Shown: positions 31,735 to 41,097, numbered from the stretch's first letter. The stretch: DNA of 64,000 bases from Enterobacteriaceae bacterium (GCA_031261005.1 JAISKF010000013.1:25148-89147); one strand, 5' to 3'. Made by a program: numbers and translations. The notes: a model not told the origin generated them from the sequence alone.

Positions 31735-31987
31735 CGTCTTTAGATTTTCTCTGCTGTATTGGTGCAATCAGAGATAATGAGTGTACTGTTCTGAACAGTG
31801 AAATTTCGGAACACTTATTTTGAGTTGTTTACAGATAAAATATATTTCACTCTCTCGTATTGCCGCCCTCTATTCTCTGTAAAAACTGAGCGTTAGGTCA
31901 ATGTTAAGAAACCAGAATGGCTATCGTAATTCGTCCCCTTTTCACTGTTGAAATTCAAAAAGCGAAACCGTCCTCTAAATCTGGTTG

Positions 31988-32210
31988 TCATCAAAATACT
32001 GTCCCTGAAGTCGCAGAGGTTGTTTTACTTTTATTTCGTCCAGTCGGTCTGCCCGACCAAAGGCGAAGTAGTGCGCGCTCCAGACGATTTCACCCTCAGC
32101 ATCATATAACCGCAGCGGCATACCATTCGGGTCGTTCTGATAAAAATAGTAACCGCTCTCTTCCGGAGGAGCCGGACTGCTGATGCCCTATTGTTTGCAC
32201 TGTAATACTA
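31988..32210 (-). pseudogene. Decayed Rhs core fragment
   Basis: On the minus strand this encodes about 70 residues nearly identical to the core of the complete rhs gene (the part encoded at about 33560-33790): ESGYYFYQNDPNGMPLRLYD, EIVWSAHYFAFGRADRLDEI and KQPLRLQGQYFD can be read. A TAG codon replaces a CAG (QCKQ*GIS), and the homology stops before the DPIGL junction and runs into another stop. There is no start, no toxin tip and no open frame downstream. It is the remnant of a second rhs gene or of a displaced rhs tip. Confidence 0.9.
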
Positions 32211-32386
32211 ACGTTTTGACAGTATTAAGTTTATTAGAAGTTTTAGATTTTAATATCAGATAATTGATTATCAACATCAATGAACAAGAAATGTTATATT
32301 AATTTATTTGACCAATTTTAATACATAAATCGCCTGTCTCCGTCATTCAATTAATTAACTAAAAGACAGGCTTGGCTATATAAAAA
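32211..32386. other. AT-rich gap between the Rhs remnant and the immunity gene
   Basis: No open frame. It contains an 8-bp inverted repeat, GCCTGTCT at 32332 with AGACAGGC at 32364, just behind the immunity gene, with a long 24-base loop. It could be a weak terminator of the effector operon. Confidence 0.45.
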
Positions 32387-33004
32387 TCATGCTGTTTGAA
32401 TAAAAAAGAAACCTATATCATTATTATCTTCGATTTTTTTCTTCAAAAACATATATCCTATTGAATCTGAAAGCCCCAAAATACCATTGTTTTTAGAAGA
32501 TAAATCAGATGAATATAACTGACCAACAAACATATACTCTTTCATTAGCTTTTCATACCCAACTAACCCATTCGGAATATCATTAGATATAAAGGAAAAA
32601 GCAGGGAAATCGCTATCTTCTAAATTTCGTTGAGATAATGTAATTTTTTTTTCGCTTACCCTCACCCCACCTTCCTTATAACTATCTTTATTACCAATAG
32701 TTATTCTTGTATAACCTTTACATATATAATTAAACTCTACATCATCACCAGTAAAAACTATATCATCTATAAAATAGCGACTTTCATTGTAGGTAGAAAA
32801 AATAGATACAATATGATTTGGTGGTAAACCTAAAGAACTAATAAATTTATTTAGCACATTTGTTTCAATTGAGAATAATAAGGTAAGTTCTTCACCTAAA
32901 GGGTTTTTGGGCCATGCCCCCTCGATATAAGCTCCTCCCCCAAACTTAATGCTGCCTGTTTCATTATCCACATTAGTCGGTTTTAACTGATATACTTCTT
33001 TCAT
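32387..33004 (-). CDS. Candidate immunity protein for the Rhs toxin tip
   Basis: The 206-residue product is not recognised with certainty. It starts inside the rhs stop (ATGA overlap, ATG at 33004) with AAGGAG ten bases upstream, so translation is coupled to rhs. That position directly behind an Rhs toxin tip is where immunity genes lie. Some features recall the DUF1963/YwqG fold (GGGAYIEGAWPKNPLGEELTLLFSI near residue 22 and DNNDIGFFFIQ at the end), a domain reported among immunity proteins, but the match is loose. There is no signal peptide, so it would act in the cytoplasm. The DNA is much more AT-rich than the rhs core, as usual for swapped tip-immunity cassettes. Confidence 0.65.
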   Translation of the reverse strand: MKEVYQLKPTNVDNETGSIKFGGGAYIEGAWPKNPLGEELTLLFSIETNVLNKFISSLGLPPNHIVSIFSTYNESRYFIDDIVFTGDDVEFNYICKGYTRITIGNKDSYKEGGVRVSEKKITLSQRNLEDSDFPAFSFISNDIPNGLVGYEKLMKEYMFVGQLYSSDLSSKNNGILGLSDSIGYMFLKKKIEDNNDIGFFFIQTA

Positions 33005-36000
33005 ACTTGTTCTTCTCCTTTCTCGCATCCCTTCAATTTATTATAGAAACTCTTAGCCGCTGTTCGAAGTGGATAAATCTTAGATTCGGGAACCCCAGCT
33101 CGTCTCATCGCTTCTGTTGTTATATCTAATTCATCATCAATTGTTGATGAAAACTCATTGCGTCCTAGTCCTCTTTCTTCTCTAATTTTTCCTTCATGAT
33201 AATGAACGCCACCAATACCTCTTGAATCTTTTTCTGGTCCACGAGTATGGTGATCAAGATCTAATGCTATAGCAGGATTTCCAGATAAACGAGTATCATT
33301 TGCCAACCCTTCTTGCCTCAAATATTCATGTCTTATTAATTCATGTGATTGAAGACCATCGCCGACATGTTCTCCACCATTCTGACTTCCATAAGTGCCT
33401 ACATCAAAAAGTGAAGCTAATCCTAAAGGATCTGCCCAACTGAATGTATTCGGCGCATACTGATAAGGATTAATCCCCCCAACCAACCCAATCGGATCCT
33501 GACAAACAAACACCCCCGTGCGCGGATCATAATACCGATGTCGGTTGTAGTGTAAACCACTCTCTTCATCAAAATATTGTCCCTGAAGTCGCAGCGGTTG
33601 TTTTACTTTTATTTCATCTAATCGGTCTGCCCGACCAAATGCGGTGTAGTGCGCGCTCCAGGCGATTTCGCCTTGTGCGTCATATAACCGCAGCGGCATA
33701 CCATTCGGGTCGTTCTGATAAAAATAGTAACCGCTCTCTTCCGGCGGTGCCAGACTGCCAATGCCCTGCTGTTTGCACTGTAGCACCAGTGGTTCAAAGG
33801 TGTTCAGATAATAGACAAAGAAGCGGCTGTCCAGTTTGGCATTCGTCCCTGTTGCCAGCGGTGAGAAGCTGACTTCTGCCGTCAGGGCATCGCCGTCCCA
33901 GATAAAATAGGTAATCTTCTCTACCTGATCGCGCCGGTTAATGCAGGTTTTGCGGATCCGCCGCCTTAACGCATCATAGTGATACTGATAACGTTCGCCC
34001 CGCTCTCCGGTACGATAAAATCCGCTCAGGCACTCATTTTCGTCCCATTCCAGACGATCGCTTCGTTCACCGTCTTCGCGTACAATCAACTGCCCCGCCT
34101 GATTCAGGCGATAGTGCATGCCGTCGTTAAACGTCAGTTCTCGCTGACCTTCCGGATCCTCTGTTTCGACAAACCGATCGCCGTTCGCGTTATACACATA
34201 ATCGTGGATCTCTCCCATCGGATTACTGTGACGGGTTATCTGCCCCAGTACGTCGTAGAAGTAACGGTCGGTGCCTCCGCGGCTGTCACTACGCATCACC
34301 AGATTACCCGATACATCATAGTGATAATCAATGGTATCGCTGTGAATGTTGCCGCTGCGATGCAAACTCTGGCGTTTCAGTTGCCCTGTTTTGGTGTATT
34401 CAAAGGTCGAAGTTACGGCTTCGCTCTGTTTCTGGCGGGTCAGGCGACCAATTTCATCAAAATCAAATTCGACTGGCGCATGGTCATCCACCTGCTGGCG
34501 GATAAGTTGCCCCAGTTCGTTATATTCAAAGCGCAGCGCTTGTTTAAACGCCGTTTCTTCTGTCTGGATCTGATGCTGCAACTGATGATGCTGTTCCGTT
34601 AACTGACCGGACAGGTTATAGCGGTATTCCAGACGGGCAGTCACCTCTTGCTGTTGCTGACTTTCCAGTATTAATGCGCCAACCTGATTATATTTTCGCG
34701 TCACTTCACAATGCAGGTTCTTCGCCAGCGTGAGCTGACCCCGTTTGTTATAGGCGTAGGTTTCTGCTTTTTCCGGCTGTCCGTGCGGCGTTTTACTGAC
34801 AATACGCCCCATTCGGTCACAGGTCACTGCCAGTAACTGACCTAACGGGTTAAGGCTTTGGGTTAAATAACCCGCTTCATCATAATGATAGGTCCGCGCT
34901 TTTCCCCAATAATCGCGCTCTTCAATCAGGCGTCCGACCGCATCGCGTTTTAACTGCCAGTGTTCACCGCGCTGATTGGTCACGCCGGTCAGTTGTTCTT
35001 CGGTATTGTAGTGATATTGCAGGGTATTACCGTCCGGCAGCGTCTGCTGTGACAGCCGTCCCTGACCAAAATAGGCAAATTTAGTCACTTTTTTACCGCG
35101 ATCGCGGTATTCAATCAGGTTATCTTCATGATCGTAACGGCAACTGATAAACTCGCCGTCTTCTAACTGGCATGAGATCAACCGCCCTTTTTTATCATAC
35201 TGATAGCGGGTTTCATCGCCGTTAGCCAACCGGCGTGTTTGCAAATGACCCAAACGGTCAAACTGAAAATCCGTGGCTCGTCCGGCAATATCCCGAAGCT
35301 GGCGAATAAAGCCTAATTCATCATACGTCAGTGCGGTCTGTTGCTGCCCGCTATGGACTTCAACCAGTTGTCCCAGTACATCGTAGCGATACCGGCTTTC
35401 CTGACCCAGCGGGGTTTTCTGGCTAATCAGGTTGCCTTTGTCATTCCATTGCTGCTGCCAGCGCTGGTTTTCAGCATCAACAATTTCAGTCGGTTTATTT
35501 CGCTCATCGTAGCGAATACGGATACCGCTTCCGTCAGGGTAACGGCGGCTGACGATATTTGCCCGCGGGTCATATTCCCATTCGGTTTTGTTACCGCACG
35601 GATCAATTTCCGATATTCCCCGTTGTTGTCCATCGTACTGATAGGATTTAACCCCGCCTAACGGGTCGATGCGAACTAAAGGAAGTTGTCGTTCGTCATA
35701 TTGCAGAATGGTGGTATGACCGAGCGAGTCGGTAATTAACGTCTCCTGACGCTCAGGGTGATAGACAAACGTGTAATCAAACAGTCCGTGATCACCCCAG
35801 GCATGATGCACCCGCTGAACCTGATCTTCATGCAGGGTATAGGCATAGTAAAACGATAAACCGTTGCGGTCGGTATGGCGCACCATCTGGTGATTATCAA
35901 TATATTCAAAATCATATGGCTGTTGATGGCTATCCAGAACGGATACCATATCGCCATGATGATCCTGCCGGTATCCCGCCAGCAGTACGCCGGTATTATC

Positions 36001-37437
36001 GGCGGCACTGTCATATAGCACCAGATCGGTTAAATACCGCCCGTCATGATGGCAGGCAATCCGGCGTCCGGTATCGCCCTCAAGACAATATTCAACCACC
36101 TGCTGGAGATGCTGCTGTGTGTTCCGTTCAAAACGCCAGCCGTTACCGTTCAGGTCTTCCATTCGGCTAAACCAGAGGGGGAGCAGTTCACCGTCTTCGA
36201 GCTGTTCTGCCCGATGCTGCCAGTCAACCGGTAGTGGAAAATGGTACTCGATACCCTCTCGGGTTCTTAAAATCAGTTCATTATTCAAACGGTAGAGGGC
36301 ATGCCCTTGCTGCCAGTCCAGACGGTGATGTTCCCAGCCCTCATAGACAGGAAGCATTTCAAACGCGGTTTTATGATCGGGAAACTGCGCGATTGCCCCT
36401 AAAATGCCCTCTGTGACCACCAGAGAGAGATGAATATCCGCCGGTGTTAACCAGATATGGCCAATTGCCCCGTCATAAGCCTGATGCCCGGAGTAATAGC
36501 GCTCCCAACTCAGTGGAAAGCGACCATCTACGGCAAAATCATGTTGCTGAACAATAACTTCACCGGTAATTGAATGCACGGGTTCCGCGTCAAAAACGGT
36601 ACATTTAATAAAACCTGACGGAAATTTTTTAAACAGTGCTTTAGCCAGTTTGGAACCGCGAAATGCCTTAAACAGTGCCAGCGCTATCGCCAGAAAATTG
36701 AGTGTCGGCGGTCCGCCGACCAGAACCGGACGACCAACCGGAATGGGGAGCGTGACTGCCGTCGGTAATGAAAATTCGGTTCGTTCCGTATGAGCGCCAT
36801 TCTTCTTGCCCGGCGACATACCCACAACCCAGCAGCTTAACGATGGCAGTGCCAGATAGGAGAAAGGATCACCGTTAACAATCACGGTTTTACTTCCCAT
36901 GAACGCTTCCGCATCACAGGACGGGAGATCTTGTACGTAACTGATACCCAGCGGGAAATGTAACCCCGGAATATGACGTGAATTCGTTCCTACCGTAGCA
37001 CGCATCAGGTTATTGACCAGTACCGGTCGGTCAGAACCGCCGCCCTGCCCGACACCGGCACCTAACGCCTCTTTTTCTGAGTTCACCGCGCCCAGCGCGG
37101 ATTTAACCATCGGGTTGTCCTGTACGGCTTCACTGTTCCATATTTTGCCGCCAACCTGCCCTGCTGCGGCTTTAAAATCCTTGTTTTTGATGGCATTAGC
37201 CAGCGCCAGCGCTTCCTGCGCCAGTCCTGCCTTTTCCATGATGTCTGCAGGCACATTCTCCTGAACGAAATTCATCACCAGTGAACCTACAAAGGCTTTA
37301 GCCCCGTTGACCAGTTCACGGAAATCCAGAACAACACCCACATGCGGGTGAGGAATGGGCACTGTTGCAGGTACGCTCACCGTATGAACATCCACCCCGA
37401 CAACAGGGGATAAGTGCGTTGATGCCAGTACACTCAT
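33001..37437 (-). CDS. rhs: Rhs-family T6SS effector with PAAR-like N-terminus and variable C-terminal toxin
   Basis: 1478-residue polymorphic toxin. Residues 1-250 hold a PAAR-like region that should sit on the VgrG tip (TVPIPHPHVGVVLDF near 27; GSKTVIVNGDPFSYL near 180). Residues about 285-1340 are the Rhs/YD-repeat cage (HSITGEVIVQQHDFAVDGRF, many YDxxGxL repeats). The core ends with DPIGLVGGINPYQYAPN and DPLGLA, the self-cleavage-type junction. The last 137 residues (encoded at 33001-33414) are the toxin: SHELIRHEYL, LDLDHHTRGP and GVHYHEGK histidine clusters suggest a metal-dependent HNH/Endo VII-like nuclease, not proven. It overlaps the upstream adaptor gene and the downstream immunity gene by four bases each. 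Confidence 0.93.
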   Translation of the reverse strand: MSVLASTHLSPVVGVDVHTVSVPATVPIPHPHVGVVLDFRELVNGAKAFVGSLVMNFVQENVPADIMEKAGLAQEALALANAIKNKDFKAAAGQVGGKIWNSEAVQDNPMVKSALGAVNSEKEALGAGVGQGGGSDRPVLVNNLMRATVGTNSRHIPGLHFPLGISYVQDLPSCDAEAFMGSKTVIVNGDPFSYLALPSLSCWVVGMSPGKKNGAHTERTEFSLPTAVTLPIPVGRPVLVGGPPTLNFLAIALALFKAFRGSKLAKALFKKFPSGFIKCTVFDAEPVHSITGEVIVQQHDFAVDGRFPLSWERYYSGHQAYDGAIGHIWLTPADIHLSLVVTEGILGAIAQFPDHKTAFEMLPVYEGWEHHRLDWQQGHALYRLNNELILRTREGIEYHFPLPVDWQHRAEQLEDGELLPLWFSRMEDLNGNGWRFERNTQQHLQQVVEYCLEGDTGRRIACHHDGRYLTDLVLYDSAADNTGVLLAGYRQDHHGDMVSVLDSHQQPYDFEYIDNHQMVRHTDRNGLSFYYAYTLHEDQVQRVHHAWGDHGLFDYTFVYHPERQETLITDSLGHTTILQYDERQLPLVRIDPLGGVKSYQYDGQQRGISEIDPCGNKTEWEYDPRANIVSRRYPDGSGIRIRYDERNKPTEIVDAENQRWQQQWNDKGNLISQKTPLGQESRYRYDVLGQLVEVHSGQQQTALTYDELGFIRQLRDIAGRATDFQFDRLGHLQTRRLANGDETRYQYDKKGRLISCQLEDGEFISCRYDHEDNLIEYRDRGKKVTKFAYFGQGRLSQQTLPDGNTLQYHYNTEEQLTGVTNQRGEHWQLKRDAVGRLIEERDYWGKARTYHYDEAGYLTQSLNPLGQLLAVTCDRMGRIVSKTPHGQPEKAETYAYNKRGQLTLAKNLHCEVTRKYNQVGALILESQQQQEVTARLEYRYNLSGQLTEQHHQLQHQIQTEETAFKQALRFEYNELGQLIRQQVDDHAPVEFDFDEIGRLTRQKQSEAVTSTFEYTKTGQLKRQSLHRSGNIHSDTIDYHYDVSGNLVMRSDSRGGTDRYFYDVLGQITRHSNPMGEIHDYVYNANGDRFVETEDPEGQRELTFNDGMHYRLNQAGQLIVREDGERSDRLEWDENECLSGFYRTGERGERYQYHYDALRRRIRKTCINRRDQVEKITYFIWDGDALTAEVSFSPLATGTNAKLDSRFFVYYLNTFEPLVLQCKQQGIGSLAPPEESGYYFYQNDPNGMPLRLYDAQGEIAWSAHYTAFGRADRLDEIKVKQPLRLQGQYFDEESGLHYNRHRYYDPRTGVFVCQDPIGLVGGINPYQYAPNTFSWADPLGLASLFDVGTYGSQNGGEHVGDGLQSHELIRHEYLRQEGLANDTRLSGNPAIALDLDHHTRGPEKDSRGIGGVHYHEGKIREERGLGRNEFSSTIDDELDITTEAMRRAGVPESKIYPLRTAAKSFYNKLKGCEKGEEQV

Positions 37438-38759
37438 ACTCGCTTCTCCTCCTGAGATGATGTCAGCGGATCAACGCGGACAAACTGCTCCCAGTCGTCC
37501 CCATACAATGCAGCGAACTTCTCGTGCATTTCGCCGTAGCGCCAGTCGGTCAGTCCAATTCGTTTATAAAGCCAGTGGGTTAACATCGGCAGTGAACTCT
37601 GTTTACGCAGCTCTGGCTCCATATTGAGTCCGGCATCAACCCCGTCAAAGGCGGCACTGAGTGCATTGGCGGGGCTTTTAGCCTTATCCCAGCATTCCGC
37701 GCGCATTCTGTCGGCTTCCACCGTCAAAATATAATCGGTATCCGCTAATGAGAATTCAGGTATCCGATCGTAATAACGGGCTGCCATGTCATACTCTTTA
37801 TTCATGTAATACACGCTGCAAATGCCGAAAAGGGCATTAACAATTAGTTTATTACCAGCAGGGTGTCCCTCTTCTTTTGCCTGCTCCGCCGATGCCAGTG
37901 CGTCACCATAAGCCTGTAAAGAGCGCGGTTTATCCTGCCATTTCAAATACACTGCGCCGCCTATCAGATGAACCACCACGCTCTGATCAAACCATCGGGC
38001 ATTATTACTGATGGCTAGTGCCGCTTTGGACAGATTTTCCAACCGCTGAGGATCGTTATTTTTTAATGTCTCCGTCAGCTCCACAAAAAGACGGCGGAAT
38101 TTTCCGCTATCCCCGCGTTCATTCGATTCGGCAATCATTTCTCTGGGGACGTTTTCACAATGGTACTGACCTTTTACTTGATAAACGCGCTGAGGGAAGT
38201 TGTCAGATAATTGAGTAAAGAGGTCTGTTTCCTGGGTGTACACCACAAAACGAATACGTTCAGATGCCCAGTCACCTGACAGCGTTTCGGTTAATAGCTC
38301 ATCTAACCAGGATTCTGTCTTGCTGAGGCTGTTCAAATTACCCGGAGAAAACACCCATAAAAAACCGGGGAAAATATCAGGATGGTGCTGCATAAGGCTA
38401 TCGGCTATCTGCAACAAATATTGTGTTTCTGTCGTCCCGCTTTCTTGTTCTGGTGCTAGCCAGTCAGCGGTGATCCCCTGCGCCAAAGAGCCATCACGCC
38501 GCTGGTCATAAAAATTAATAATATTCTGTACTATCGCAGCGGCATACTTATCGCCGGAGATAAAATCATCAGTAAACTGCATGGTGCAGCACCCATTTTC
38601 TTTCTGAACTTGAAAATAGGTGTTAAGCAAATAGAGATCGTCCTCATTCGCCTGCCAGTAGAGCAACTTTGCCTGTGGTTGCTCCGCAAATGCCAAAGCA
38701 TCTTCATGAGCCAGCATAAAGCGACGTTCCACCGGATTTGAAGGCTGCCAATTATCCAT
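37434..38759 (-). CDS. Putative Rhs/VgrG adaptor with TPR-like C-terminal half
   Basis: 441 residues between vgrG and rhs; I do not recognise a named family. It is not of the DUF1795 (Eag), DUF4123 (Tap/Tec) or DUF2169 adaptor types as far as motifs go. The N-terminal half (to about residue 210) is a mixed alpha/beta domain with QAKLLYWQANEDDLYLL and SERIRFVVYTQETDLFTQL. The C-terminal half is helical with TPR-like repeats (LENLSKAALAISNNARW, RSLQAYGDALASAEQAKEEG, NALFGICSVYYMNKEYDMAARYY). No signal or membrane segment. The ATGA overlap with rhs implies coupled translation and a shared job, most likely loading Rhs onto VgrG. The layout hcp-vgrG-X-Rhs-immunity recalls the Proteus idr operon. 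Confidence 0.65.
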   Translation of the reverse strand: MDNWQPSNPVERRFMLAHEDALAFAEQPQAKLLYWQANEDDLYLLNTYFQVQKENGCCTMQFTDDFISGDKYAAAIVQNIINFYDQRRDGSLAQGITADWLAPEQESGTTETQYLLQIADSLMQHHPDIFPGFLWVFSPGNLNSLSKTESWLDELLTETLSGDWASERIRFVVYTQETDLFTQLSDNFPQRVYQVKGQYHCENVPREMIAESNERGDSGKFRRLFVELTETLKNNDPQRLENLSKAALAISNNARWFDQSVVVHLIGGAVYLKWQDKPRSLQAYGDALASAEQAKEEGHPAGNKLIVNALFGICSVYYMNKEYDMAARYYDRIPEFSLADTDYILTVEADRMRAECWDKAKSPANALSAAFDGVDAGLNMEPELRKQSSLPMLTHWLYKRIGLTDWRYGEMHEKFAALYGDDWEQFVRVDPLTSSQEEKRV

Positions 38760-38823
38760 TGTTCGATCCCTTCTTATTATTTTTGTCTGGTTTATTTCTG
38801 TCTGGCTGATGACCCGTCACCCG

Positions 38824-41097
38824 TTATGGATTCAGTTTCACTACAGCACCCTCAACAATATTCTCTGACATACCATTAGAATGAACTTTCGGCGCTATAG
38901 TGCTGCATTCACTCTTTCCTACCACGGTGATTATCTCGCCCATGATTTGAATATTTCCGGCGGAATCCATAGTGATTTGAGAGCTGCCGCAACCAATAAC
39001 AATTTGGTCTGCTGCTGTGATGGTAAGCGTTTGAGACTGGAGATTTTGCGCTGCCGTAACCACAATTGTCTGGCTTCCCGTAACATTCACTTCGTGGGAA
39101 GCCTGGAAGTTTTCCGTCATTAATCCATGAATAGTGACGGTTTTAGTTCCATTTACTGTTGTGGCTTGAGTTCCCTGCACCAGCAGAACTTGATTGGAGA
39201 GATACTTGGCATCATGATTGCCGTTAACGGTAAAATTGTGGAGATTTTGATAAGTGGTATTTTCTGCGCCGGTTACCGTAATATCCTGCGTACCCGTTAC
39301 CTTAACCGTATGATTTCCTTTGATGGTCGTATCCTGATTCGCACCAATCTCAACGGTTTCATTAATATTGACATTATCTGTACGGTTTTTGGTTACGGTA
39401 ATGGATTGATCGCCGCCCACGGTAAGCGTCTGGTTAACATCAATATTGGTCGTTTCATTCTGGGCTACGTGGTCGGTACGATCTCCCGTAACATCGATAC
39501 TCTGATTGCCGCCCACATTGGTACTCTGATTGGCTGTGACATTAACGGTCTGGTGTTGACCAATATTTTCTGTATGGTCCATGTCAACATCAGTAGTTCG
39601 GTTATTACGCACGCTGGTATTCATATCTTTCTGAGCGTGCATAAATAACTGCTGTTGACCGTCAGAATCTTCAAACCTTAGCTCGTTAAATCCATCGCCT
39701 TTATGAGTTTTAGATTTAAACGATGTTTGCGTTTTCGCAGCGGGCAAATCCAGCGGCGGACTGTTTTTGCCGTTATAAGATGTACCAAGAACCATTGGCT
39801 GATCAATATCACCATTGATATAAGTGATCACCACTTCTTGCCCGATGCGTGGGATCGCCATCATGCCAAAACCATCACCATTCCATGCCTGACTGGTACG
39901 CACCCAGCAGGAGGCATTTTCATCAGGCGCATCGTACTTATTCCAGTGAAAATGAATTTTTACCTGACCATATTCATTAACATAAATCTCTTCTCCTGCG
40001 GGTCCCACTACCGTGGCAGTCTCATCACCGTGTACGGTAGGTTTAGCAATAAACGGTGCGCGCCAGTCCACTGAGCCAGGAATAAAAGTAAAACTATTGG
40101 TAATCGCGGCAACCTTATCTACTGATTCGTCGGCAACGGACTGAGGCAATGAGCCTTTGTGAACAATGTTAACCACTTGCCACGAGTCATTCAGTGCCGC
40201 ATTGGAATGCTCTGCAATAGTAAAAATTTTACCGGGCATCATCTGAATCGTATTACTTTCGGCGCTGCCAGACAGACTATCCGCTTGATAGGCCTCTAAA
40301 CGGTATTTGGCATATTGTTGGGCAACACCATCATCATCGTAACGCCCATAACTATCGTACATCGTGAATGCCGGACGTTTTTTCAGATTTTTAGTTTTGA
40401 AATCTAAACCAACATCAGGGTGAGAAAATTTATAATCTTTCAGATGTACTGCATTCGGTGTCATCTTAGCCCCATACCGTAAGCGGTGAATAACCGCTTC
40501 CCTGCTGGCGCTCTGAATATGTGCGTTATACAGTAATGTTTCACCGCCTTTCATTCCGGTACGGCTATCGCTATAGAACATCTTGTTTTCTTCAAACCAG
40601 AAAACAATCCCTTCTTCAGCCGCAAGTCGGCAGAAAAAATCATAATCTGTCTCATTGCGTTGAGTGGTATATTCCCACTGTTTGTGGGTATCAATCAGTT
40701 TGGATTCAACACGGACGCCATGCTTGTTCAGCAATTCATCAAGAATGTCTGGAATAGATTTAAAATGGAAAATCCGATTATCCTGCACCAGCGTCAATAA
40801 CCACATTTCAGGACGAATAACAAAGTGATAGTAAGTACGCTTAAAACCGCTATCCCCCTGAAAAGCGGCAGCAACAATACCGTTAACCGTGCGCTTTACC
40901 GCCCCGTCTACCATCACGGTTAGCGAGGCTTTTTGCAGCAACTGTTCATCCATATCAATATTGGTGTCATTACTGGCGACGGTTATCTCTAAAGTAAACA
41001 GCGTCGATAAAGCCTCTTCCAACGTAAAATCAACCACATCAAACGTTGTTTCAGACAGGCTGCCAATTTTGCATGAGAAATATAATCCGGTATCCAT
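38824..41097 (-). CDS. vgrG: VgrG (TssI), T6SS spike protein
   Basis: Trimeric spike that caps the Hcp tube and carries effectors. The 757-residue product has the gp27-like part up to about residue 360 (FKRTYYHFVIRPEMWLLTL, FDFFCRLAAEEGIVFWFEE-type stretch near 158), the OB-fold/gp5 part (GPAGEEIYVNEYGQVKIHFHWNKYD near 375, CWVRTSQAWNGDGFGMMAIPRIGQEV near 405), and a long beta-helix of short repeats of the T-x-x-G-N-Q-T type (about residues 500-700). It ends KLNP without an added effector domain. The start has AAGGA eight bases upstream. It lies between a tssF paralogue and the adaptor gene. Confidence 0.95.
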   Translation of the reverse strand: MDTGLYFSCKIGSLSETTFDVVDFTLEEALSTLFTLEITVASNDTNIDMDEQLLQKASLTVMVDGAVKRTVNGIVAAAFQGDSGFKRTYYHFVIRPEMWLLTLVQDNRIFHFKSIPDILDELLNKHGVRVESKLIDTHKQWEYTTQRNETDYDFFCRLAAEEGIVFWFEENKMFYSDSRTGMKGGETLLYNAHIQSASREAVIHRLRYGAKMTPNAVHLKDYKFSHPDVGLDFKTKNLKKRPAFTMYDSYGRYDDDGVAQQYAKYRLEAYQADSLSGSAESNTIQMMPGKIFTIAEHSNAALNDSWQVVNIVHKGSLPQSVADESVDKVAAITNSFTFIPGSVDWRAPFIAKPTVHGDETATVVGPAGEEIYVNEYGQVKIHFHWNKYDAPDENASCWVRTSQAWNGDGFGMMAIPRIGQEVVITYINGDIDQPMVLGTSYNGKNSPPLDLPAAKTQTSFKSKTHKGDGFNELRFEDSDGQQQLFMHAQKDMNTSVRNNRTTDVDMDHTENIGQHQTVNVTANQSTNVGGNQSIDVTGDRTDHVAQNETTNIDVNQTLTVGGDQSITVTKNRTDNVNINETVEIGANQDTTIKGNHTVKVTGTQDITVTGAENTTYQNLHNFTVNGNHDAKYLSNQVLLVQGTQATTVNGTKTVTIHGLMTENFQASHEVNVTGSQTIVVTAAQNLQSQTLTITAADQIVIGCGSSQITMDSAGNIQIMGEIITVVGKSECSTIAPKVHSNGMSENIVEGAVVKLNP

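Noticed and set aside
31917..32183. Plus-strand open frame of 88 codons between the tRNA and the immunity gene
   Set aside because: It is the antisense of the decayed Rhs core fragment; the minus-strand reading matches the Rhs protein and explains the open frame.
33979..34602. Plus-strand open frame of 207 codons inside rhs
   Set aside because: Antisense to the YD-repeat core; same cause as above and no independent evidence of a gene.
39127..39648. Plus-strand open frame of 173 codons inside vgrG
   Set aside because: It lies opposite the repetitive beta-helix part of vgrG, whose regular codons keep the antisense frame open. It has no ribosome site and its hydrophobic product is an artefact of the repeats.
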